In this document: piece by piece, positions 39,807 to 49,424 of the stretch
Numbering within the stretch: position 1 is the first letter of the stretch
Layout of the letters: each line of letters begins with the position of its first letter
NCBI GenBank assembly: GCA_027484575.1
Contig: JAIXSQ010000003.1
Coordinates: 21,992 to 85,991 of the forward strand
Direction: 5' to 3'
Length of the DNA: 64,000 nucleotides
Source: Comamonadaceae bacterium
Lineage (GTDB): Bacteria > Pseudomonadota > Gammaproteobacteria > Burkholderiales > Burkholderiaceae_C
Notes under the pieces: model-generated
What the model saw: the letters and a program-made list of their open reading frames with translations, nothing else
Database searches by the model: none
What the model was told of the DNA's origin: nothing
Position numbers and translations under genes: made by a program

Positions 39807-40265
39807 ATGAAGGTCTACAACCTCCAGTGCGCGCAGCGCCATGCCTTCGAGGGCTGGTTCGGCTCGGAGGCCGAGTTCGACGACCAGCGCGCGCGCGGCC
39901 TGCTCGAATGCCCGCTGTGCGGCGACACCGCCGTCGCCCGCATGCCCTCGGCCCCGCGGCTGAACCTGGGCGCCACGCCGCAGCCCGCCGCAGCGGCGGC
40001 CCCCGGCGCCAAGGCCGATGTCGCCACCGTGCCCGAGGTCGAGCTGCAGAAGGCCTGGCTGCAGATGGTGCGGCAGGTGATGGCCAAGACCGAGGACGTG
40101 GGCGAGCGCTTCGCCGAGGAGGCGCGGCGCATCCACCACGGCGAGAGCGCCGAGCGCGGCATCCGCGGCCAGTGCAGCCGCGAGGAGACGCGCGAACTGC
40201 TCGAGGAGGGCATCCCGGTGCTGCCGCTGCCGGTGCCCAAGGGCCTGAAGGGCCCGCTGCAGTGA
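39807..40265 (+). CDS. DUF1178 zinc-ribbon protein
   Basis: This 152-residue protein starts MKVYNLQCAQRHAFEGWFGS and has a second CPLCGDTAV motif; the C-x-x-x-H and C-x-x-C pairs suggest a zinc ribbon, as in the DUF1178 family. The C-terminal half (RIHHGESAERGIRGQCSREET) is conserved. Family function is unknown. It ends the nuo-linked gene string and faces the sox operon. Confidence 0.88.
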   Translation: MKVYNLQCAQRHAFEGWFGSEAEFDDQRARGLLECPLCGDTAVARMPSAPRLNLGATPQPAAAAAPGAKADVATVPEVELQKAWLQMVRQVMAKTEDVGERFAEEARRIHHGESAERGIRGQCSREETRELLEEGIPVLPLPVPKGLKGPLQ

Positions 40266-40277
40266 GGCGCCGCGCCT

Positions 40278-40350
40278 GACCGTGGGTCCCCGCCTGCGCG
40301 GGGACGACGGGTCAGGGGCGTCATCCCCGCGAAGGCGGGGATCCACGCAA
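40278..40350. repeat. Palindromic repeat pair between convergent genes
   Basis: An inverted unit (about 40280-40310) and a forward unit (about 40318-40350) lie back to back between the DUF1178 gene and soxA, whose 3' ends face each other. They probably form the shared transcription end. Confidence 0.85.
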
Positions 40351-40381
40351 CACCACCGCGCCTGGCGCCGGGTCGACGGTG

Positions 40382-41326
40382 TCAGGGCCGCACGCCCGGC
40401 GTCTCCACCGCCATCCCCAGCGCCCGCTGCGCCAGGTGCAGCTCCAGCGCGACCTGCTCCTGGCCGTGCGGCGCGAAGGGCTCGGCCCGCACCCCCGCCA
40501 GGCAGCCGCGCACCCGCCGCGCCAGCGTGCCGGGGGCCTGCCACTCCAGCCGGTAGATCGGGTAGGCCGTCGCCTGCCCCTGCGGGATGACGGTGCCGCC
40601 CAGCCGGCCGCCGGCGCGTTCGTCGTGGCACTGCGCGCACGACAGCTCCAGCTGGCCCAGGCGCCGCGTCCACAGCGCCGCACCCAGCTGGCGGGCCGGC
40701 GCCAGGCGCGCATCGGCGGGCGGCGCGATGGGCAGCCCGCGCGACTGCAGGCCCACCAGCATCTCCAGCGCGATCGACTCCTCGTGCCCCGCGGGCCAGG
40801 GCGGCAGCCCCTGGTGGCGTTGGCGGCACAGGCCGATGCGCATGCCCAGGTTCACGGGCTGGCCGCCCACCGGGTCCCAGGCCGGGTAGCGCGCCGCCAC
40901 GCCGCGCAACCGCTCGACGCCGCCGTGGCAGCTGGCGCAGCTGCGGCCCTGCGGGCCGGCCGGCTGCGACCACAGCCGCTGGCCGTCCTGCACCCACAGC
41001 ATCGCCGGGTTGGCCGCGTCGTCGCGCTGCAGCGCCTGCGTGGCCGGCGACATGTCCAGGAAGCCGGAGCGCTGCGGGGCCGGCGGGGTGGGCGGCGGCG
41101 GGGCGGTGCAGGCGGCGGCCATGAGCGCGAACAACCCGGCAACGACCAGCTTCGTCGCCCCGGCTCCCCACCGCGTCGTCTTGGCCCTCCACCGCGTCGT
41201 CCCGGCGCAGGCCGGGACCCAGGCTGCCGCGCGCAGCGCGGCGTGCGGCGCATGCGCCACCGAAGACCCTGGGTCCCGGCTGTCGCCGGGAGGACGACGG
41301 CAGAGGAGACGGGCCGCGGTGCTCAC
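40382..41326 (-). CDS. soxA: SoxA-type diheme cytochrome c (start uncertain)
   Basis: The protein carries two c-type heme sites, CASCHGG and CAQCHDE, and the SoxA active-site Cys in RRVRGCLAGVRAEPFAPHG; AYPIYRLEW and VALELHLAQRALGM are family signatures. In sulfur oxidation SoxAX joins thiosulfate to the Cys of SoxY. The frame runs to a GTG at 41326 overlapping the soxZ stop, but the first 55 codons are largely repeat sequence and the real signal peptide (KLVVAGLFALMAAACTA) starts near 41150. Translation may begin at a TTG (41134), ATG (41122) or another codon near there. It is last in the iorAB-soxXYZA operon. Confidence 0.85.
   Translation of the reverse strand: MSTAARLLCRRPPGDSRDPGSSVAHAPHAALRAAAWVPACAGTTRWRAKTTRWGAGATKLVVAGLFALMAAACTAPPPPTPPAPQRSGFLDMSPATQALQRDDAANPAMLWVQDGQRLWSQPAGPQGRSCASCHGGVERLRGVAARYPAWDPVGGQPVNLGMRIGLCRQRHQGLPPWPAGHEESIALEMLVGLQSRGLPIAPPADARLAPARQLGAALWTRRLGQLELSCAQCHDERAGGRLGGTVIPQGQATAYPIYRLEWQAPGTLARRVRGCLAGVRAEPFAPHGQEQVALELHLAQRALGMAVETPGVRP
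41192..41297. repeat. Palindromic repeat doublet at the soxZ-soxA junction
   Basis: A forward unit (about 41195-41225) and an inverted unit (about 41264-41297) surround a spacer with CCGCGCGCAGCGCGG, the exact reverse complement of a spacer segment at 2228-2242. It separates the soxZ stop from the soxA signal-peptide coding region and lies inside the open reading frame of soxA. Confidence 0.85.
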
Positions 41327-41643
41327 ACCACCGTCAGCACGCGCCGCTCCACCTGCGCGAAGCCGTGGTCGCCTTCCCAGCTGAACTCCAGCGGGCCGGT
41401 GACGGTGGCGACCGTGCTGAAGGCCAGGTAGGGGTTGGCCGAGATCGCCGGGTGCAGCTCGGCCTCGAACACCACCGCGCCGTCGTAGCGGCAGGCCAGG
41501 CGCCGCACGATGTCGCGCGGCAGCGGCTTGCCGTCCGCGCCGGGGCGGTAGCCGGTCTCCATCGGGTGGGCGATGGTCACGCGGATGTCCACCACCTCGC
41601 CGCGGCGGGCCTGCGCCGGCAGCACGATCAGCACGCGCGCCAT
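41323..41643 (-). CDS. soxZ: SoxZ-like sulfur carrier subunit
   Basis: This 106-residue protein matches SoxZ: RRGEVVDIRVTIAHPMETGYR with the conserved HPMETG motif, FEAELHPAISANPYLAF and the C-terminal WEGDHGF. It is an immunoglobulin-like partner that holds SoxY. There is no signal peptide, as usual; it would be exported bound to SoxY. It overlaps the soxY stop by one base (TGATG). Confidence 0.93.
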   Translation of the reverse strand: MARVLIVLPAQARRGEVVDIRVTIAHPMETGYRPGADGKPLPRDIVRRLACRYDGAVVFEAELHPAISANPYLAFSTVATVTGPLEFSWEGDHGFAQVERRVLTVV

Positions 41644-42125
41644 CAGCTGCCCTCGCCCTCGAGGCAGGCGGCCAGCGCCACCACCACGTCGACCGCGCCC
41701 ATCCAGACGCTGCCGTCGGACATGCGGGCCAGCGCCGCCACGCGCTGGCTGGTGGCCAGCCGCATGCGCGTGGCCACGCGGGCCCGGCCGGCGCGCGGGC
41801 CGAGGCTGCAGCGCAGCACCTCGCGCTGCGGGTTGCGGTCGGTGAACAGCGCGATCTCGCGCACGTGCTCGGCCTCGGTCATGGGACTGTCGACCGCGAT
41901 GGCCACCGGCACCACGTTGCCGTTGTCCACCAGGGTCGCAATCTCCAGCGTGACGCGGCCGGTGCGCACCGGCTGGCCGGCCGCGAAATCGGCGATCGCG
42001 CCCTGCAGCTGCGTGCCCACGGGCACGCCGGTGCCCTGGGCCAGCACGGGCCGCAGCACCAGCGCGGCGGCGCCGGCGCCCAGGCCGGCGAGCGCGCGGC
42101 GGCGGGGCAGGGTGGGGGAGGGCAT
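41643..42125 (-). CDS. SoxY paralogue with AACLE arm instead of GGCGG
   Basis: This 160-residue protein has a Tat leader (PRRRALAGLGAGAAALVLRP) and a SoxY fold (VGTQLQGAIADFAAGQPV; VPVAIAVDSPMTEAEHVREI). True SoxY ends in the swinging arm GGCGG, whose Cys carries sulfur intermediates. Here the C-terminus reads VVALAACLEGEGS: one Cys is kept but the Gly arm is replaced by AACLE plus a short tail. I recall a described family of SoxY-related 'AACIE arm' proteins, and this fits it. Its cargo is unknown. It lies 10 bases after soxX and overlaps soxZ. Confidence 0.85.
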   Translation of the reverse strand: MPSPTLPRRRALAGLGAGAAALVLRPVLAQGTGVPVGTQLQGAIADFAAGQPVRTGRVTLEIATLVDNGNVVPVAIAVDSPMTEAEHVREIALFTDRNPQREVLRCSLGPRAGRARVATRMRLATSQRVAALARMSDGSVWMGAVDVVVALAACLEGEGS

Positions 42126-42135
42126 GGGGTTCCTG

Positions 42136-42600
42136 TCAGCGCAGCGTGGCCAGCCAGGCCACCACGTCCTCGACCTGCTGCGCAGTCAGGATGGGGCGTC
42201 CCTGCCAGGCGCCGCCCACGCGCGACGCGTTGGTCGTGCTGTGGAAGGCCGGCATGAAGCTGGACGGGTTGAGGTGGCGCGGGTCGACCACGCGCAGCCG
42301 CAGCTGGGCCGCGCCATAGCGCGCGCCCACGCCGGCGAGCGAGGGGGCCAAGTCGCCCTGGAACCGCTCCTCGGGGATGGGCGCCGCGTGGCACAGCAGG
42401 CACAGGCCCTGCTGCCGGCTGGCGACGATGGCGCGCCCGCGCGCCGCATCGCCCGGCTGGTCGGTCAGCGGCTGCGCGATGCGGTCGCCCTCGACGACGT
42501 AGGGCACCACGGCCGGCGTGCCCGCCGCGCCCTGCGCGAGCGCCGCACCGGCGGCACCGGCCGCCAGTGCGGCCGCGAGCAGGGTGCGGCGCACCGTCAT
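42136..42600 (-). CDS. soxX: SoxX-type monoheme cytochrome c
   Basis: This 154-residue protein has a cleavable signal (residues 1-22, ending ALAQ) and a single heme site CLLCHAAP with a likely distal Met in SSFMPAF. GRAIVASRQQGLCLLCHAAP, EERFQGDLAPSLAGVG and PILTAQQVEDVVAWLATLR are SoxX hallmarks. In the Sox system it receives electrons from SoxA. The start overlaps the molybdenum subunit stop as ATGA, coupling it to iorB. Confidence 0.9.
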   Translation of the reverse strand: MTVRRTLLAAALAAGAAGAALAQGAAGTPAVVPYVVEGDRIAQPLTDQPGDAARGRAIVASRQQGLCLLCHAAPIPEERFQGDLAPSLAGVGARYGAAQLRLRVVDPRHLNPSSFMPAFHSTTNASRVGGAWQGRPILTAQQVEDVVAWLATLR

Positions 42601-44831
42601 GCCTTCAGGCTGTGGTGCTTGAGCGGCAGCGTGCGGATGCGCTTGCCGGTGGCCGCGTAGATCGCGTTGAGCACCGCCGGCGCGGCCACGGCGATGGTGG
42701 GCTCGCCCACGCCGCCCCAGAAGCCGCCCGAGGGCACCAGCACGGTCTCGACCTTGGGCATGTGCCGCATCTGCACCACCGGGTAGTCGGCGAAGTTGCT
42801 CTGCACGATGCGCCCGTCCTTGACGGTGCACTCGCCGTACAGCGCCGCCGACAGCCCGTAGGCGAACGAGCCCTCGACCTGGGCCTCGATCTGCTGCGGG
42901 TTCACGGCGTGGCCCGGGTCGGTGGCCGCGACGATGCGGTGCACCGTGAGCTCGCCGTCCTTGTCGACCGAGACCTCGGCGCAGGCCGCCACGTAGGCGC
43001 CGAAGCCCATGGTCTGGGCCAGGCCGCGGTACACCTTCTGCCCGCGCACGTCGGGGGCGGGCCTGTCCCAGCCCACCCGCTGCGCCACCGCCTCCAGCAC
43101 CGCCAGGTGCTTGGGATGCCCGGCCATCAGCTTGCGCCGCAGCGCCAGCGGGTCCTGGCCGGTGGCGGCCGCGACCTCGTCGAGGAAGCACTCGAGGTAG
43201 ATCGCGTTCTGGTTCAGGTTCACCCCGCGCCAGAAGCCCGGCGGCACCGACGGGTTGCGCATTGCATGCTCGACCAGCAGGTTGGGCACTGTGTAGCCGA
43301 TCGCCGCCTCGGCGCCGCCGGCGGGCATCAGGCCCTGGAACACCACGGGGTCGCGGCCGTTCTGGATCGCCTGCGGGTTCACGCCGGCCAGGATGGACTG
43401 GCCCGCGATGCGCACCTGCAGCGCCACCAGGTTGCCCTGCGCGTCCAGGCCGGCCTGCAGCTTGCACTGCGTCACCGGGTGGTAGCGGCCGTGCTGCATG
43501 TCCTCCTCGCGGCTCCACAGCAGCTTGACCGGCGTGCCGGGCAGCTCCTTGGCGATCAGCACCGCCTGGCGCACCCAGTCGTGCACCGCGCCGCGCCGGC
43601 CGAAGCCGCCGCCCAGGTGGATCTTGTGCACCTCGCACTGGCGGATCGGCAGGCCCGCCGCCTCGGACGCGGCGGCCAGCGCCGCCTCGCCGTTCTGCGT
43701 GGGCGTCCACACCTCGCAGCGCTCGGGCGTCCAGCGCACCGTGGCGTTCATCGGCTCCATGGTCGCGTGGTTCTGGTGCGGGTAGCCGTACACCGCCTCG
43801 ATGCGGCGGGCCGCGCCGGCCAGCGCCGCCCTGGCATCGCCCACCGTGTTGCCGGCCACCGCGTCGCCGGTGTCGAGCGCGGTGCGCAGCTCGGCGGCGA
43901 ACTGCTCGCTGCTGGCCTTGGCGTTCGGGCCTTCGTCCCAGGTGATGGGCAGGGCGTCCAGCGCGCTCTTGGCCCGCCACCAGGTGTCGGCCACCACGGC
44001 CACCGCGCTGTCGCCCACCTGCACGACCTTCTTGACGCCGGGGCGCTTGGCGATGGCCGCCGCATCGAAGGACTTGACCTTGCCGCCGAACACCGGGCAG
44101 TCCTTGATCGCGGCGTTGAGCAGGCCGGGCATGGTCAGGTCGGCGCCGTAGACCTGCTTGCCCGTGACCTTCTCGGCCGTGTCCAGCCGGGCCAGGCGCT
44201 GGCCCGCCAGGGTCCAGGTCTTCGGGTCCTTCAGCGGCACGTCGGCCGCGGCCGGCGCGGGCAGCTTGCCGGCCGCCTCGGCCAGCTGGCCGTAGGTGAA
44301 CGTGCGCCCGGTGGGCTGGTGCGTCACCACGCTGCGCGCGGCGCGGCACTCGGCGGCCGGCACGCTCCAGCGTTGCGCGGCCGCCTGCACCAGCAGCATG
44401 CGCGCGGCCGCGCCGCCCTTGCGCACGTACTCGTGCGACTCGCGGATGCCGCGGCTGCCGCCGGTGGAGAAGTTGCCCCAGACGCGGTTGCGCGCCAGGT
44501 TCTGCCCCGGCGTGGGGTACTCGGTGGTCACCTTGCGCCAGTCGGCATCGAGCTCCTCGGCCACCAGCTGCGCCAGGCCCGTGAGCGTGCCCTGGCCCAT
44601 CTCGGAGCGCGCGATGCGGATCACGATGGTGTCGTCGGGCCGCACCACCACCCAGGCGTTGACCTCGGGCGGCAGCGCGCCGGCGGCGGCTTGCGCCTGC
44701 GCGGCCGCGGGCACATGGAAGCCCAGCGCGAGGCCGGCACCCGCGGCCGAGGCGGCGAGGGTGAGGAAGCCGCGGCGGTCGAGCAGCGCGGCGCCACGCA
44801 CGTCGGTGGCGGTGTCGGCGGCGGCGCTCAT
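42597..44831 (-). CDS. Periplasmic molybdenum hydroxylase large subunit (IorB/xanthine dehydrogenase family)
   Basis: This 744-residue molybdopterin-cytosine-dinucleotide-type subunit has a Tat leader ([19 protein letters not shown]), so it is periplasmic. Family motifs: [67 protein letters not shown] and [19 protein letters not shown], with the conserved catalytic Glu after GVG. It resembles isoquinoline 1-oxidoreductase and aldehyde dehydrogenases of the IorB class. The substrate is unknown. Its stop overlaps soxX, suggesting that electrons leave through a c-type cytochrome. Confidence 0.9.
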   Translation of the reverse strand: MSAAADTATDVRGAALLDRRGFLTLAASAAGAGLALGFHVPAAAQAQAAAGALPPEVNAWVVVRPDDTIVIRIARSEMGQGTLTGLAQLVAEELDADWRKVTTEYPTPGQNLARNRVWGNFSTGGSRGIRESHEYVRKGGAAARMLLVQAAAQRWSVPAAECRAARSVVTHQPTGRTFTYGQLAEAAGKLPAPAAADVPLKDPKTWTLAGQRLARLDTAEKVTGKQVYGADLTMPGLLNAAIKDCPVFGGKVKSFDAAAIAKRPGVKKVVQVGDSAVAVVADTWWRAKSALDALPITWDEGPNAKASSEQFAAELRTALDTGDAVAGNTVGDARAALAGAARRIEAVYGYPHQNHATMEPMNATVRWTPERCEVWTPTQNGEAALAAASEAAGLPIRQCEVHKIHLGGGFGRRGAVHDWVRQAVLIAKELPGTPVKLLWSREEDMQHGRYHPVTQCKLQAGLDAQGNLVALQVRIAGQSILAGVNPQAIQNGRDPVVFQGLMPAGGAEAAIGYTVPNLLVEHAMRNPSVPPGFWRGVNLNQNAIYLECFLDEVAAATGQDPLALRRKLMAGHPKHLAVLEAVAQRVGWDRPAPDVRGQKVYRGLAQTMGFGAYVAACAEVSVDKDGELTVHRIVAATDPGHAVNPQQIEAQVEGSFAYGLSAALYGECTVKDGRIVQSNFADYPVVQMRHMPKVETVLVPSGGFWGGVGEPTIAVAAPAVLNAIYAATGKRIRTLPLKHHSLKA

Positions 44832-45331
44832 GCCACGCTCCCGTCGGCGTGCCGGATGTCCAGCCCGGCGTTGCGGGTGTTGCCCGCGGCCACGGCCTTG
44901 ATGGCGGCGCGCACCCGGTTGTAGGTGCCGCAGCGGCAGATGTTGGTCATGGCCGCGTCGATGTCGGCGTCGGTGGGCTGCGGCTTGTCGCGCAGCAGCG
45001 CGGCCGCGGCCATCACCATGCCGCACTGGCAGTAGCCGCACTGCGGCACGTCCAGCGCCACCCAGGCCTTCTGCACCGGGTGCGAGCCGTCGCGCGACAG
45101 GCCCTCGATGGTCACCACCTTGGCCTTGGCGTCCACGCTGGAGACGGGCCGCACGCAGCTGCGCGTGGGCACGCCGTCGATGTGCACCGTGCAGGCGCCG
45201 CAGGCGGCGATGCCGCAGCCGTACTTGGTTCCGGTGAGCCCCAGCTGCTCGCGCAGCACCCAGAGCAGGGGGGTGTCGGGTTCGGCGTCGAAGCTGCGCA
45301 CCTGCCCGTTGACGTTGAGTCGTCGTGCCAT
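44828..45331 (-). CDS. Molybdenum hydroxylase [2Fe-2S] subunit (IorA family)
   Basis: This 167-residue subunit carries two [2Fe-2S] clusters: the plant-ferredoxin-like [17 protein letters not shown] with a later Cys in TRSCVRPV, and the C-terminal [16 protein letters not shown] plus [14 protein letters not shown]. It feeds electrons from the Mo site of IorB outward. It has no signal peptide and is presumably co-exported with the Tat-dependent large subunit. It is the first gene of the six-gene iorAB-soxXYZA operon; the start codons overlap throughout. Confidence 0.93.
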   Translation of the reverse strand: MARRLNVNGQVRSFDAEPDTPLLWVLREQLGLTGTKYGCGIAACGACTVHIDGVPTRSCVRPVSSVDAKAKVVTIEGLSRDGSHPVQKAWVALDVPQCGYCQCGMVMAAAALLRDKPQPTDADIDAAMTNICRCGTYNRVRAAIKAVAAGNTRNAGLDIRHADGSVA

Positions 45332-45502
45332 GGCCTGTTGTCTCCTCGTTGGAATCAGCCGCCTCCCTGGGATCGGGGCGGTTCGGGCACTTTAGGCGGG
45401 CGCAGGCGGGGGCGCATCCGGGTCGGCCCCGACCCAGGACGGCAGTCGGGAACCACGCGCCGCGCCGTTCCCGCACGGCGGGACCCCCGCACCGGCTGCG
45501 CT

Positions 45503-45541
45503 GGATCGTGGATGCCCGCCTGCGCGGGCATGACGGGGGCC
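45503..45541. repeat. Single palindromic repeat unit upstream of iorA
   Basis: One inverted unit with a CCCGCCTGCGCGGGC stem lies between the ABC exporter stop and the iorA start. A degenerate second copy may lie at about 45467-45485. The rest of the 236-base gap (45332-45567) shows no gene; the iorA promoter must lie here or upstream, but I cannot identify it. Confidence 0.75.
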
Positions 45542-45567
45542 GGCCGCGTCGTTCCCGCGCCCCGCTG

Positions 45568-47343
<1,776 letters not shown>

Positions 47344-47365
47344 GGGCGGCAGTGTACGAGGTCCT

Positions 47366-47428
47366 TGCCTTGCCAGAAGCTGACAAGGCAGTCATTGACT
47401 TGACATCCATTGCCTAGGCAACTAATAT
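47366..47428 (+). promoter_or_regulatory. marR promoter with palindromic operator in the spacer
   Basis: TTGACA (47400-47405) and TAATAT (47423-47428) are separated by exactly 17 bases, an almost ideal sigma-70 promoter. The spacer contains the perfect 12-base palindrome TTGCCTAGGCAA (47410-47421), a placement that would block RNA polymerase, as for MarR operators. A second inverted repeat (47366-47372 with 47384-47390, TGCCTTG/CAAGGCA) lies just upstream towards the divergent ABC gene. Transcription would start about three bases before the marR ATG. Confidence 0.75.
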
Positions 47429-47437
47429 CCCGCTCCC

Positions 47438-47962
47438 ATGACCTCCACCTGCCCCGCGTCCGCCGACGCGCCGATCTACAGCCCCGATGCCCTGCGGCCG
47501 GAAAGCAGCGTCGGCTACCTCATGCGCCGCACCGTGGCCAGCATCGGCGGGGCGGTGCAGCGCGAGCTCGACGGCGCCGGCCTGACCAACGCCCAGTGGC
47601 TGCCGCTGCTCAAGCTGTCGCACCAGGGCGGCGCCAGCACGGCCGCCGAGCTGGCGCGCGACGTCCAGCTCGACGCCGGCGCGATGACGCGCCTGCTCGA
47701 CCGGCTCGAGGCCAAGCAGCTGGTGCGCCGCGTGCGGTCGCAGTCCGACCGCCGCGTGGTCAGGCTCGAACTGACCGATGCCGGCGCGCAGGCCGCCGCC
47801 GTCATCCCGCACGTGCTGTGCAAGGTGCTCAACGCGCACCTGCAGGGCTTCTCCCGCGACGAGGTCGACATGCTGCACGGCTTCCTCGCCCGCATGCTGG
47901 CCAACGGCCAGGCGGTGGCCGCCGAGCCGCCCGCCGCCGACACCCAGGACACCCCCGCATGA
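47438..47962 (+). CDS. MarR-family transcriptional regulator
   Basis: This 174-residue winged-helix regulator starts MTSTCPASADAPIYSPDALR and contains the MarR core: LTNAQWLPLLKLSHQGGASTAAELARDVQLDAGAMTRLLDRLEAKQLVRRVRS (residues about 50-105, described not quoted in one piece) and the wing SDRRVVRLELTDAG. It overlaps the outer-membrane gene by four bases, so it is the first gene of the efflux operon and most likely represses it until an aromatic or drug ligand binds. Confidence 0.92.
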   Translation: MTSTCPASADAPIYSPDALRPESSVGYLMRRTVASIGGAVQRELDGAGLTNAQWLPLLKLSHQGGASTAAELARDVQLDAGAMTRLLDRLEAKQLVRRVRSQSDRRVVRLELTDAGAQAAAVIPHVLCKVLNAHLQGFSRDEVDMLHGFLARMLANGQAVAAEPPAADTQDTPA

Positions 47963-49422
47963 CCCTCCGCTTCACCCTCCTGCCGCTGGCCGCGGCGCTG
48001 GCCCTGGCCGGCTGCGCCAGCACCCACGGCATCGCGCCGCAGGCGCAGCTGCGCACCCCCGCCGTGCCGCAGGCCGCCGATCCCGCCGCCGCACCCGCCG
48101 TCGCCGCCGACTGGTGGTCCGCCTTCGGCGACCCGCAGCTGGACCGCCTGGTGCGCCAGGCCCTGGCCGGCAGCCCCACGCTGCAGGCCGCGCAGGCCCG
48201 GCTGGCCCGTGCCCAGGCCGTGCTCGAGGTCGCCAACGCGGCCACGCTGCCGCAGGTGAATGCCAGCGGCCAGCTGCAGCGCCAGCGCTTCAACGAGAAC
48301 GGGCTGTACCCGCGGCCGCTGGCCGGCTCGGTCCAGGAGACCGGCACGCTGCAGCTGTCGGCCGGCTGGGAGATCGACTTCTTCGGCAAGTACCGCCAGG
48401 CGCTGGACGCCGCGCTGGGCAGCGCCCGCGCCGGCGAGGCCGACATCGCCGCCGCCCGCGTGCTGCTGGCCTCGAACGTGGCCCGTGGCTACCTGCAGCT
48501 GGCCCGCGTGAACGACCAGCTGGCCGTGGCGCAGCGCACGCTGGCGCAGCGCGAGCAGCAGCTGGGCTTGGTGCGCGACCGCGTGCGCGCCGGGCTGGAC
48601 ACCACGCTGGAGGAGCGCCAGAGCGAGGGCGCGATCCCCGAGGCGCGCCAGCAGGCCGAGGCCCTGCGCGAGCAGGCGGCGCTGGCCCGCAACGCACTGG
48701 CGCAGCTGGTGGCGCAGCCCGACCTGCAGCTGCAGGCGCCGTCGCTGGCCCGGCTGCAGGCACCCGCCCTGCCGGCGGCGCTGCCGGCCGACCTGCTGGG
48801 CCGGCGCGCCGACGTCGCCGCCGCCCGCTGGCGCGTGGAGGCCGCCACGCACGACGTGGCCTCGGCCCGCGCGCAGTTCTATCCCAACGTGAACCTGGCG
48901 GCGTTCGCGGGCGTCTCCTCCCTGGGCTGGAGCCGGCTGACGGACGGCAGCAGCACGCTGTGGGGCGTGGGCCCGGCCGTCAGCCTGCCGGTGTTCGATG
49001 CCGGCCGCCTGCGCGCCAACCTGCGCGGCAAGGCCGCCGACCTGGACGCCGCGGTCGAGAGCTACAACGCCGCCGTGCTCGACGCGATCCGCGACGCCTC
49101 GGACCAGGCCGCCACCGTGCAGTCGGTCGCCGTGCAGCAGCGCGAGCAGCAGCTGGCGCAGCAGTCGGCCGAGGCCGCCTACGACATCGCCCTGCAGCGC
49201 TACCGCGCCGGCCTGGGCACCTTCCTGAACGTGCTCAGCGCCGAGACCTCGGTGCTGGCCCAGCGCCGCCTGGCCGTCGACCTGGCCGGCCGTGCGCTCG
49301 ATGCCCGCGTGCAGCTGGCCCGCGCGCTGGGCGGCGGCTTCCGCCCCGACGACGCCACCCGTGCCCTGGCCGCGACGACGGCCGGCGCCGCCACCCCCGC
49401 CAACCCCACCCGGATGCCCTGA
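47959..49422 (+). CDS. Outer-membrane efflux lipoprotein (NodT/OprM family)
   Basis: This 487-residue TolC-like channel has a lipoprotein signal with lipobox LAGC near residue 18. Two outer-membrane efflux domains are visible as a repeated pattern: SPTLQAAQARLARAQAVLEVANAATLPQV and the second half from PADLLGRRADVAAARWRVEAATHDVASARAQFYPNV (partly quoted), each with long helical hairpins. It provides the exit duct for the EmrAB-type pump encoded next, giving a three-component system. Confidence 0.93.
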   Translation: MTLRFTLLPLAAALALAGCASTHGIAPQAQLRTPAVPQAADPAAAPAVAADWWSAFGDPQLDRLVRQALAGSPTLQAAQARLARAQAVLEVANAATLPQVNASGQLQRQRFNENGLYPRPLAGSVQETGTLQLSAGWEIDFFGKYRQALDAALGSARAGEADIAAARVLLASNVARGYLQLARVNDQLAVAQRTLAQREQQLGLVRDRVRAGLDTTLEERQSEGAIPEARQQAEALREQAALARNALAQLVAQPDLQLQAPSLARLQAPALPAALPADLLGRRADVAAARWRVEAATHDVASARAQFYPNVNLAAFAGVSSLGWSRLTDGSSTLWGVGPAVSLPVFDAGRLRANLRGKAADLDAAVESYNAAVLDAIRDASDQAATVQSVAVQQREQQLAQQSAEAAYDIALQRYRAGLGTFLNVLSAETSVLAQRRLAVDLAGRALDARVQLARALGGGFRPDDATRALAATTAGAATPANPTRMP

Positions 49423-49424
49423 CC

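Noticed and set aside
41643..42125. SoxY called as truncated or frame-shifted
   Set aside because: The AACLE arm with a Cys at the right place fits a known SoxY-related type, and the gene overlaps soxZ in normal coupling.
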